From the NCBI GenBank assembly GCA_913053795.1, contig CAJXGZ010000029.1:1-13990 (forward strand): a stretch of DNA of 13,990 nucleotides, given 5' to 3'. Shown here one piece after another: positions 1 through 5,806 of this stretch (positions are counted from its first letter, which is position 1; each line of letters begins with the position of its first letter). This DNA is from an uncultured Rhodospirillales bacterium (lineage in GTDB: Bacteria > Pseudomonadota > Alphaproteobacteria > Rhodospirillales > 2-02-FULL-58-16). Position numbers and translations under genes: made by a program. Below the pieces are notes generated by a model that did no database searches, was not told the DNA's origin, and was given only the letters and a program-made list of their open reading frames with translations.

Positions 1-440
1 TCGCCACATGTTGCGCCATAGCTGCTCCATCGCCACTGAGCCGCCTCTTTCGCCATCCCGGCGCGCACCGGGTTAAGGACAACATAGCGAGCCAACTCGA
101 GTAAGTGGGATTCCTTCTCCACCAGCACGGCCTTGTAGCGCCCCTGAAAGACATGGCCGCACCGATGGCGGCGCCGGTTGAAGCGCTGGGTATAGACGCC
201 GTTCAACTGCCGCATGCCTCGAGAAAGGTTGGCGTTGGGCGTCTCGACGAGCAGATGGTAATGGTTGCCCATCAGGCAGTAGGCGTGACATAGCCAGCCG
301 AAGCGGTCGATGGTTGCGGCCAAAGTCTCAAGAAACAGTTGGCGATCCTTATCATTGGTGAAAATTTCCTGACGGGCGTTGCCGCGTGAGGTCAAATGAT
401 AAACGGCGCCAGGATATTCAATACGAAGGGGACGCGACAT
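1..440 (-). CDS. REP-associated tyrosine transposase (RAYT, Y1_Tnp / TnpA_REP family), partial
   Basis: The minus strand is open from an ATG at 440 to the left edge, giving 146 codons with no stop; the C-terminus lies outside the window. The protein starts MSRPLRIEYPGAVYHLTSRG, the usual opening of RAYTs. It has the metal-binding His-x-His in GNHYHLLVE (H60, H62), a candidate catalytic tyrosine in GVYTQRFNRR (Y83), and the later signatures GHVFQGRYK (about 95-103) and LNPVRAGM (about 122-129). RAYTs are single-strand DNA transposases related to IS200/IS605 TnpA and are usually linked to REP palindromes. No good ribosome binding site precedes the ATG, so the start rests on family similarity. 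Whether the gene is intact cannot be judged here. The visible part has no frameshift. Confidence 0.9.
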   Translation of the reverse strand, partial: MSRPLRIEYPGAVYHLTSRGNARQEIFTNDKDRQLFLETLAATIDRFGWLCHAYCLMGNHYHLLVETPNANLSRGMRQLNGVYTQRFNRRRHRCGHVFQGRYKAVLVEKESHLLELARYVVLNPVRAGMAKEAAQWRWSSYGATCG

Positions 441-470
441 GGCGACATTGTGACAGACGGAAATTCACAA

Positions 471-514
471 TTCAAGACCTGACCCCCAATTTTGCAATTT
501 TGACCCCCAATTTT
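471..514. repeat. Direct repeat in the transposase leader
   Basis: The 14-base sequence TGACCCCCAATTTT occurs twice, at 480-493 and 501-514, giving a 21-base period. The first copy is preceded by TTCAAGACC (471-479). On the transposase sense strand this reads GGGGGTCAGGTCTTGAA, a phrase I recall from the leaders of other RAYT-type transposases. It is probably part of the element or its regulatory leader. The repeat is seen directly; its role is inferred. Confidence 0.6.
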
Positions 515-520
515 CCCTAT

Positions 521-543
521 AATTCAATAAGTTAAATTGAGTT
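521..543. repeat. AT-rich imperfect inverted repeat upstream of the transposase
   Basis: AATTCAAT (521-528) and ATTGAGTT (536-543) can pair at 7 of 8 positions around a 7-base loop. It lies in the AT-rich spacer between the divergent transposase and DUF3750 genes. It could be a subterminal structure of the transposase element, but it lacks the GC-rich stem of classic REP sequences, so it may be chance in AT-rich DNA. A TATAAT at 518-523 overlaps it, but no -35 box is correctly spaced on the plus strand. Confidence 0.3.
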
Positions 544-610
544 CAGACCCTAGAATAATACGGTGCAATCGACATGTTATGTTTCGAACCAACGAGTTAC
601 ACTGAAGAAA

Positions 611-1378
611 ATGCGAAAAAACGAGCAAAAACGTGAAAAAAGGGGAAAGGGAGCGCCGGTTTTCGGTTTGCTTGTTTTCGCCTTTATCGCCTCCTTCGCG
701 GCGTATTCCGCCTCCGTCTGGACCCAAGACTGGCGCACGGCGAGCCGGGAGCCGGCGGGGATCGCGCCCGATCCGGCCGTGGTGAAGGAGGCGGTGGTCC
801 AGGTTTACGTGGCGCGGGCCTTTAATTGGCGGGGCTTTTTCGGGGTGCACAGCTGGATCGCGGTGAAGCCGGCGAATGCGCCCCAATTCACCGTTTATGA
901 AGCCATTGGCTGGAACCTCCGGCGCGGCGGCACGTCCCTCGCCATTCACAACCGTCCCGCCGACGCCCGCTGGTTCGGGGCGACCCCTAAGATAATCGCG
1001 GATATTCGAGGGCGAGGCGTCGACGGCGTGATCCAGCGCATCGACGCGGCGGCGCGGAGTTATCCGCTTGCCGGGACGTACAGGGTGTGGCCCGGGCCCA
1101 ACTCCAACACCTTCACCGCCTACGTCGCCCGCGCCGCGCCCGAGCTCAAACTTGACCTGCCGCCCACCGCCATCGGCAAGGATTACATCCCCGGCGGCGT
1201 CTTCGCCAAACCGCCCGGCGGCGAAGGATTCCAGGTCTCCCTGTTCGGGATGCTGGGCCTGCTGGTGGGGTCCGAGGAAGGGGTGGAGGTGAACCTGCTG
1301 GGGATGGTTTACGGCGTCGATCCCTTGGGCCCGGCGCTGAAGCTGCCCGTGGTGGGGCGCCTGGGCTGGGGGAGGTAG
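611..1378 (+). CDS. DUF3750 family membrane-anchored protein of unknown function
   Basis: The product is 255 residues from the ATG at 611. It has a Lys/Arg-rich N-terminus (residues 2-13), one hydrophobic segment (about 17-36, an uncleaved anchor or signal) and a presumably periplasmic domain. I recognise the DUF3750 pattern: FNWRGFFGVHSWIAVKP (about 71-87), VYEAIGW, and RVWPGPNSNTFTAYVAR (about 158-174). The function of the family is not known to me. The HSW and GPNSNTF motifs resemble the His and Cys motifs of papain-like NlpC/PPPDE folds, with Ser where Cys would be; this is inference. An in-frame ATG at 563 would add 16 residues. Neither start has a strong ribosome binding site, and I prefer 611 because it puts the basic stretch next to the membrane segment. 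The gene is divergent from the transposase and convergent with the next gene. Confidence 0.75.
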   Translation: MRKNEQKREKRGKGAPVFGLLVFAFIASFAAYSASVWTQDWRTASREPAGIAPDPAVVKEAVVQVYVARAFNWRGFFGVHSWIAVKPANAPQFTVYEAIGWNLRRGGTSLAIHNRPADARWFGATPKIIADIRGRGVDGVIQRIDAAARSYPLAGTYRVWPGPNSNTFTAYVARAAPELKLDLPPTAIGKDYIPGGVFAKPPGGEGFQVSLFGMLGLLVGSEEGVEVNLLGMVYGVDPLGPALKLPVVGRLGWGR

Positions 1379-1379
1379 C

Positions 1380-1739
1380 CTAAGAATGGTTCGCGAAATT
1401 GGAGTCGTCTTCAACCCCCATGAAGATATCAAGGCATATGTAGCCGTCCACCACCCGCGCCGTTTTGGTTGCGCTCCTGGGGATGGGGATGTGGTTTGCG
1501 ATGCAGAACTGGATAAGGGCTTCGGCGGCTTCGGCCCCGGGAATATGGGAGGCGGCGTTTTTCTTTTTGGCGTAATCGAAAAACTCCAGCTCAAACAGGT
1601 CGTCGCTTCCTTTCTTGACGCTTTTGATGGAAACGATGTCTCCTGCGGGGAATGGGTCTCCGGAGCCGGCGCCGAGACATCCAATCGCCTTGCGCAACGT
1701 CCTGTTGGAAAAGGTGATGCGGCGAAATTCCTTTGTCAT
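1380..1739 (-). CDS. Small hypothetical protein
   Basis: This 119-residue protein is not assigned to any named family. The start is supported by a strong ribosome binding site: the minus strand reads GAGGAGGTC immediately before the ATG at 1739. The sequence has a basic N-terminus (KEFRRITFSNRTLRKAIG), a charged beta-like middle (FELEFFDYAKKK, about 49-60), an alpha-helical stretch AAEALIQFCIANHIPIP (about 71-87) and a C-terminal ARVVDGYICLDIFMG (about 94-108). I see no signal peptide or membrane segment, so it is probably cytosolic. Its stop codon is one base from the stop of the convergent DUF3750 gene, and it is divergent from djlA over a 158-base spacer. I call it real because of its ribosome binding site and because it fills the gap exactly. 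Confidence 0.7.
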   Translation of the reverse strand: MTKEFRRITFSNRTLRKAIGCLGAGSGDPFPAGDIVSIKSVKKGSDDLFELEFFDYAKKKNAASHIPGAEAAEALIQFCIANHIPIPRSATKTARVVDGYICLDIFMGVEDDSNFANHS

Positions 1740-1897
1740 GACCTCCTCGAAACCGAGCCGGGAAACGTAAAACGAAAACGCTTGATACGGTTTGACGGGG
1801 CGGACTTTAACGCATGTTTTTCCAAGAAGTCCACCGCTTCGGAGCCAATCTTCAGTATGTTGGGGAAAACCGGTGGCGGCAAGGAGGGAAAGACCTT

Positions 1898-2650
1898 ATG
1901 AGCAATTGGGGAAAAATTATCGGCGGCGTCGCCGGCTTGGCCTTGGGCGGGCCCATCGGGGCGATCCTCGGCGTCTACGCCGGGCATGTGGTGGACAAGT
2001 CCCAAGGGGGGGCTCCGGGCGGATACGGGGGGGCCTCCATGGAGGCGCGCCAAGTCGCCTTCACCACCGCCGTCATCGTCCTCGGCGCCAAGATGGCGAA
2101 AGCCGACGGCGTCGTCACCCGCGACGAGGTGGACGCCTTCAAGCAGGCGTTCCACATTCCGGCCCATGAAATGAGCGCCGTCGGGAGCTTGTGGGAAGAG
2201 GCCCGCAAGGAAAGCGCCGGCGCCGAACCCTACGCCAGGCAGGTCGCCCAAATGTTCGCCCATGAGCGCGCCGTGCTGGAGGAGCTTCTGGGCGGGCTCT
2301 TCCATATCGCCAAGGCCGACGGCTCCGTGCATCCGGCGGAGCTTGAGTTCCTCGCCACCATCTCCGGCGTTTTCGGCTTCAGCGCGCGGGAATTCGAGCG
2401 CATCCGCGCCACCCACTTAGGCGCCGGCGAAAGGGAAGGCGAGGGGGACCCTTACGCGGTGCTGGGATTGACGCGGAGCGCATCGGATGAAGAAATCAAA
2501 AAGACTTACCGGAAAATGAGCCGGGAATACCATCCCGACAACCTGATCGCCCAGGGGATGCCTCAGGAGTTCGTGGACTTGGCCAACGAAAAAATGGCGT
2601 CGATTAACCACGCCCATGACCGCATTGAAAAGGAGCGCAAGCTGAAATGA
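1898..2650 (+). CDS. djlA: DjlA-type membrane-anchored DnaJ co-chaperone (TerB-like + J domain)
   Basis: The protein has 250 residues. It starts MSNWGKIIGGVAGLALGG, a Gly-rich single membrane segment (about 6-32) like that of E. coli DjlA. A TerB-like helical domain follows (about 52-170, with the repeated acidic motif AKADGVV / AKADGSV at 67-73 and 138-144), then a C-terminal J domain (about 185-250) with the HPD motif at 212-214. DjlA recruits and stimulates DnaK through HPD, with the J domain on the cytosolic side. The start at 1898 is chosen because AAGGAGGG (1881-1888) sits about 9 bases upstream and the membrane anchor begins there; an in-frame ATG at 1814 lacks both. The stop overlaps the start of the amidase gene as ATGA, suggesting one transcript. 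Confidence 0.9.
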   Translation: MSNWGKIIGGVAGLALGGPIGAILGVYAGHVVDKSQGGAPGGYGGASMEARQVAFTTAVIVLGAKMAKADGVVTRDEVDAFKQAFHIPAHEMSAVGSLWEEARKESAGAEPYARQVAQMFAHERAVLEELLGGLFHIAKADGSVHPAELEFLATISGVFGFSAREFERIRATHLGAGEREGEGDPYAVLGLTRSASDEEIKKTYRKMSREYHPDNLIAQGMPQEFVDLANEKMASINHAHDRIEKERKLK

Positions 2651-3321
2651 CCCGCCGGTCTCCCAACTTCGATGAAAGACCATTGACGGCGGAGATCGAC
2701 ATGCTGGTGATCCACTACACCGGCATGGAAAGCGCCGGGGCGGCGCTGGCGCGCTTGTGCGATCCGGCGGCGAAGGTAAGCGCCCACTACCTGATCGACG
2801 AGGACGGCGCCGTCTTGGCCTTGGTGGACGAAGGGCTCAGGGCTTGGCATGCGGGGCAGGCCTATTGGCGGGGACGGCGCGGCGTCAACGCCCGCTCGCT
2901 GGGGGTGGAGCTTGTCAATCCGGGTCATGAGTTCGGTTATCGCCCCTTCCCCGAGGCGCAGATGGCGGCGTTGGAGAAACTGGCCCTGGATATGCTTTCG
3001 CGCCACCCCATCCAGGCGCGCAACGTGGTGGGACACGCGGACGTGGCGCCTTCGCGCAAGCAAGACCCCGGCGAGCTGTTCGACTGGCGGCGCCTGGCCC
3101 GGGCTGGGTTGGGGCTTTGGCCGGAAGGCCCAGAGGCCTCTCAAAATGGGGGGCAAGACGGGGATTTTGGGGCGCTTTTGGCGGACTACGGCTACGACGT
3201 TTCGAACCCTGAGATGGCGATCAAGGCCTTTCAGCGCCACTTTCGCCCCGGCCGCGTCGACGGCGCCGCCGACGCCGAGACCTTGGGCCTCTTGACGGCG
3301 CTCATCAATGGACTACCTTAA
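2647..3321 (+). CDS. N-acetylmuramoyl-L-alanine amidase, AmpD/AmiD type, with C-terminal peptidoglycan-binding domain
   Basis: This 224-residue Amidase_2 zinc enzyme should cut the bond between (anhydro-)MurNAc and L-Ala in peptidoglycan or its turnover fragments. Visible zinc ligands are H23 (MLVIHYTG), H130 (NVVGHADVAP) and D140 (SRKQDPGE), with a catalytic-type Glu in SLGVELV (E88). Residues about 170-220 (FGALLADYGYDV..., AIKAFQRHF, VDGAADAETL) match a PG_binding_1 repeat. There is no N-terminal signal or lipobox: the protein starts MTRRSPNFDERPLTAEIDM. It may therefore work in the cytosol like AmpD, although AmiD-type enzymes with this binding domain are usually exported. It overlaps djlA by ATGA, and rnpB begins about five bases after its stop, with the candidate rnpB promoter inside its last codons. 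Confidence 0.88.
   Translation: MTRRSPNFDERPLTAEIDMLVIHYTGMESAGAALARLCDPAAKVSAHYLIDEDGAVLALVDEGLRAWHAGQAYWRGRRGVNARSLGVELVNPGHEFGYRPFPEAQMAALEKLALDMLSRHPIQARNVVGHADVAPSRKQDPGELFDWRRLARAGLGLWPEGPEASQNGGQDGDFGALLADYGYDVSNPEMAIKAFQRHFRPGRVDGAADAETLGLLTALINGLP
3292..3319 (+). promoter_or_regulatory. Candidate rnpB promoter inside the amidase gene
   Basis: TTGACG (3292-3297) and TACCTT (3314-3319) are separated by 16 bases, and the predicted 5' end of RNase P RNA (3326) lies 7 bases after the -10 box. The position fits a sigma70-type promoter for a stable RNA, and it overlaps the last codons of the amidase gene. The -10 box is a weak match. RNase P RNA could also be processed from a longer transcript. 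Confidence 0.5.
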
Positions 3322-3325
3322 GGTA

Positions 3326-3726
<401 letters not shown>

Positions 3727-3828
3727 TTTTTCAATACTCCATCAAAAGGCCATGCCGCCAACACAAATCCGCCTGAATTAGAGGAGTTAATGAGGGCCTT
3801 GGAAAGGATTTGTTAATCCAAAAAATGT

Positions 3829-3880
3829 CATGATATCCCATTGACGCCCATAGTATCCCATGATATCCCAATAATGCCCA
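3829..3880. promoter_or_regulatory. Five phased MraZ-type boxes (TGGG-N6 on the minus strand)
   Basis: CCCA occurs at 3837-3840, 3847-3850, 3857-3860, 3867-3870 and 3877-3880, exactly every 10 bases. Read on the minus strand this is TGGG(A/C) followed by 5 variable bases, five times. E. coli MraZ is known to bind TGGGN motifs separated by 5 bases upstream of its own operon. Within the array, CATGATATCCCA is repeated exactly at 3829-3840 and 3859-3870. The array lies about 100 bases before the mraZ start and overlaps a candidate promoter. This strongly suggests autoregulation of the dcw operon by MraZ. Confidence 0.82.
3841..3869 (+). promoter_or_regulatory. Candidate dcw operon promoter within the MraZ boxes
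   Basis: TTGACG (3841-3846) is followed after 17 bases by TATCCC (3864-3869). The -35 box is good and the -10 box weak, which is common in alphaproteobacteria. Both elements fall inside the five-box array, so bound MraZ would block RNA polymerase. The transcript would start near 3876 and have a leader of about 100 bases. Part of the operon's expression could also come from read-through or from another promoter. Confidence 0.45.
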
Positions 3881-3978
3881 TCATGTGACCATGGGGGGAA
3901 ACTCCGCTTGGGACGATCCGCGTTGAATGTCGGCGTGGGTTCGCCAGGGTGGATTTGATTATGTGTTTGGGGGCCGAA

Positions 3979-4452
3979 ATGGCGCTGTTGGTAGGCAAAC
4001 ACGTCAACAAGATCGACAAGAAGGGACGGGTTTCCGTTCCCAAGCCTTTCCGCGCCAACCTTAAGGAGCAGGGCGGCGGGGTTCTTTATGTTTATCCGTC
4101 TTTCAACTATCCGGCCATCGAGGCTTGCGGCGAGGCGTTCATGCGGCGCCTCACCGAAAGCCTTTACGGCAAGGAGATGTTTTCCGACGAACACGAGGAC
4201 TTGGCGGCGGCTATTCTGGATAGCGCTCACGCCCTGCCTTTCGATCCCGAAGGGCGCGTTGTTTTGCCCAAGGACTTAATCGCCCACACCGGCATTGGCG
4301 AGGAAGCGTTGTTTGTAGGCCGTGGCGAGTCCATGCATATCTGGGAGCCGGGCGCACACGAGGCCCATCGCCAAAAGGGCGTCAAACAGGCCCGCGCCAG
4401 AAGCGCCACACTGCCGCTGCTTCCGGCCTCGTCCAAGGAAGGTGAGTCATGA
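3979..4452 (+). CDS. mraZ: Transcriptional regulator MraZ
   Basis: From the ATG at 3979 the protein has 157 residues, close to the usual 150 or so. It contains two SpoVT-AbrB half-domains: the first opens with HVNKIDKKGRVSVPKPFRANL (about 8-28), and the second has FDPEGRVVLPKDLIAHTGI. MraZ forms a ring-shaped oligomer that binds TGGG repeats and represses the dcw operon; such repeats lie about 100 bases upstream. The start is uncertain. ATG 3979 gives the conserved N-terminal length; ATG 3961 has a better ribosome binding site (AGGGTGG, 3946-3952) and would add six residues; GTG 3949 is also open. Its stop overlaps the rsmH start as ATGA. Confidence 0.93.
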   Translation: MALLVGKHVNKIDKKGRVSVPKPFRANLKEQGGGVLYVYPSFNYPAIEACGEAFMRRLTESLYGKEMFSDEHEDLAAAILDSAHALPFDPEGRVVLPKDLIAHTGIGEEALFVGRGESMHIWEPGAHEAHRQKGVKQARARSATLPLLPASSKEGES

Positions 4453-5447
4453 GCGCCCAGTCTAAGGGACATAAGCCAAAGGGACATACGCCGGTGATGC
4501 TGCGCGAGGTGATGGATGCGCTCGCGCCCCGCGACGGCGGAATTTACGTTGACGCCACCTTCGGCGCCGGCGGCTATTCGAGGGCGATCCTTGAGGCCGC
4601 CAAGTGCGATGTTTGGGGAATTGACCGGGATCCGGAAGCGGGCCTGAGCGGCGCTGAGCTGGAACGCGATTTCCCGGGCCGCTTGACGATTTTGTGCGGA
4701 CGTTTCGGCGATATGACCCGGCTTCTGGAAGGGCTCGGCGCCAACAAGGCCGATGGCGTGGCTTTTGACCTCGGCGTTTCCTCCATGCAGATCGACGAAT
4801 CCGGGCGCGGCTTTTCCTTTCAAAGCGACGGGCCGTTGGACATGCGCATGGGTAAGGCCGGCGTGACCGCCGCTGATGTGGTCAATGGCTTGGCGGAAAA
4901 GGATCTCGCCGACCTTATTTACATTAACGGAGAGGAGCGCGCCTCAAGACGAATCGCCCGCGCCATCGTCAAAGCGCGCGCCAAAACGCCCTTCACCGGA
5001 ACCGGGCAATTGGCCGATCTCGTGCGCGGCGTGGTGAAGCGCGCCAAGGACGGCGTTGATCCGGCCACCCGCACCTTCCAGGCTTTGCGCATTTACGTCA
5101 ACGACGAGTTGGGCGAGTTGGACCGGGGGCTTTGCGCGGCTGAATCCTTGCTTGCGCCGGGGGGGCGGCTGGCTGTTGTCTCCTTCCATTCCCTGGAGGA
5201 CAGAAGGGTTAAGGATTTCCTGCGCCGGCGCAGCGGCGCTCATCCGCGCGAATCACGGCATCTCCCCAGCCGGGAGGAACCGTCGCGCGATCCCAGCTTC
5301 CGCCTGTTGCGGCGTGGCGTCCTCAAGCCCTCGGCGGCGGAGACGGCGGCCAATCCACGGGCGCGCTCGGCGCGGCTGAGGGCGGCTGAGCGCACATCCG
5401 TTCCTGCGTGGCCCCAATCTCCCAGCGACGGGAGGGCGGCCGCATGA
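4449..5447 (+). CDS. rsmH: 16S rRNA (cytosine(1402)-N(4))-methyltransferase RsmH
   Basis: This 332-residue SAM-dependent methyltransferase modifies C1402 in the decoding centre of 16S rRNA. It was formerly called MraW. Visible family motifs are HTPVMLREVMDAL (13-25), the SAM loop VDATFGAGGYSRAIL (34-48), DGVAFDLGVSSMQID with the following RGFSF (about 100-120), GPLDMRMG, and FQALRIYVNDELGEL. The C-terminus carries the usual AESLLAPGGRLAVVSFHSLEDR segment. The start overlaps the mraZ stop (ATGA) and is preceded by GGAAGGTGAG. The stop overlaps the ftsL start. It is full length with no missing motif. Confidence 0.96.
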   Translation: MSAQSKGHKPKGHTPVMLREVMDALAPRDGGIYVDATFGAGGYSRAILEAAKCDVWGIDRDPEAGLSGAELERDFPGRLTILCGRFGDMTRLLEGLGANKADGVAFDLGVSSMQIDESGRGFSFQSDGPLDMRMGKAGVTAADVVNGLAEKDLADLIYINGEERASRRIARAIVKARAKTPFTGTGQLADLVRGVVKRAKDGVDPATRTFQALRIYVNDELGELDRGLCAAESLLAPGGRLAVVSFHSLEDRRVKDFLRRRSGAHPRESRHLPSREEPSRDPSFRLLRRGVLKPSAAETAANPRARSARLRAAERTSVPAWPQSPSDGRAAA

Positions 5448-5806
5448 CCCTCCGGATGACAACAATGTTCACCATCTTGCTGGCCGGGACGTTGAGCATG
5501 CTCCTGTTTACGGTCAAGCACCAGATGCAGGATATGGAAGACGAGATTTCCACTTTAAATCGTTCAATTTTCACGGAAGAGCAAGCCATTCATGTGCTCA
5601 AGGCGGAATGGAGCCTCCTCAATGATCCCAAGCGGCTGCGCGGCTTGGCGTCCCGTTACCTTGGATTGAGTCCCGTCAAGCCCGAACAGCTCGGTTCGGT
5701 GGCGGATTTGTCGGAACAAGCCGGCGAGACGGAATCAGCGGAACAGACAAATAGTTTCTTCCAATCTATCTCCTCGGCGTTGACGGACGTAAAGGTTAAG
5801 CAATGA
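5444..5806 (+). CDS. ftsL: Cell division protein FtsL
   Basis: The product is a 120-residue bitopic protein with a short cytosolic N-terminus, one membrane segment (about 7-23) and a periplasmic coiled-coil region (about 27-60). The motif AEWSLLNDPKRLRGLASRYLGLSP (54-77, key residues W56, L59, P62, R65, L72) is typical of alphaproteobacterial FtsL. FtsL joins FtsB and FtsQ in the divisome and helps activate FtsW-FtsI. ATG 5444 is chosen because GGGAGGG (5430-5436) lies 7 bases upstream and it overlaps the rsmH stop as ATGA. An upstream in-frame ATG at 5408 would lie inside rsmH. The tail after residue 80 is polar and poorly conserved. The identification rests on position plus this motif. Confidence 0.92.
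   Translation: MTLRMTTMFTILLAGTLSMLLFTVKHQMQDMEDEISTLNRSIFTEEQAIHVLKAEWSLLNDPKRLRGLASRYLGLSPVKPEQLGSVADLSEQAGETESAEQTNSFFQSISSALTDVKVKQ

Noticed and set aside
73..293. Short open frames on both strands within the transposase region
   Set aside because: They are out of frame with the 146-codon transposase reading frame, which shows clear family motifs throughout.
500..523. TTGACC/TATAAT promoter for the DUF3750 gene
   Set aside because: The boxes are only 12 bases apart, too close for a sigma70 promoter. TATAAT alone in AT-rich DNA is weak evidence.
524..1684. 386-codon minus-strand open frame opposite the DUF3750 gene
   Set aside because: Low-complexity Pro/Arg/Gly-rich translation typical of the antisense of GC-rich genes. 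The plus-strand DUF3750 frame and the small minus-strand gene explain the region better.
1783..1811. TTGATA-17-CTTTAA promoter for djlA in the divergent spacer
   Set aside because: The -10 box matches poorly and other TTGA sequences are nearby. The 158-base spacer probably contains promoters, but I cannot place them.
1814..1897. 28-codon N-terminal extension of djlA
   Set aside because: The extension has no ribosome binding site, while ATG 1898 has AAGGAGGG upstream and starts the conserved membrane anchor.
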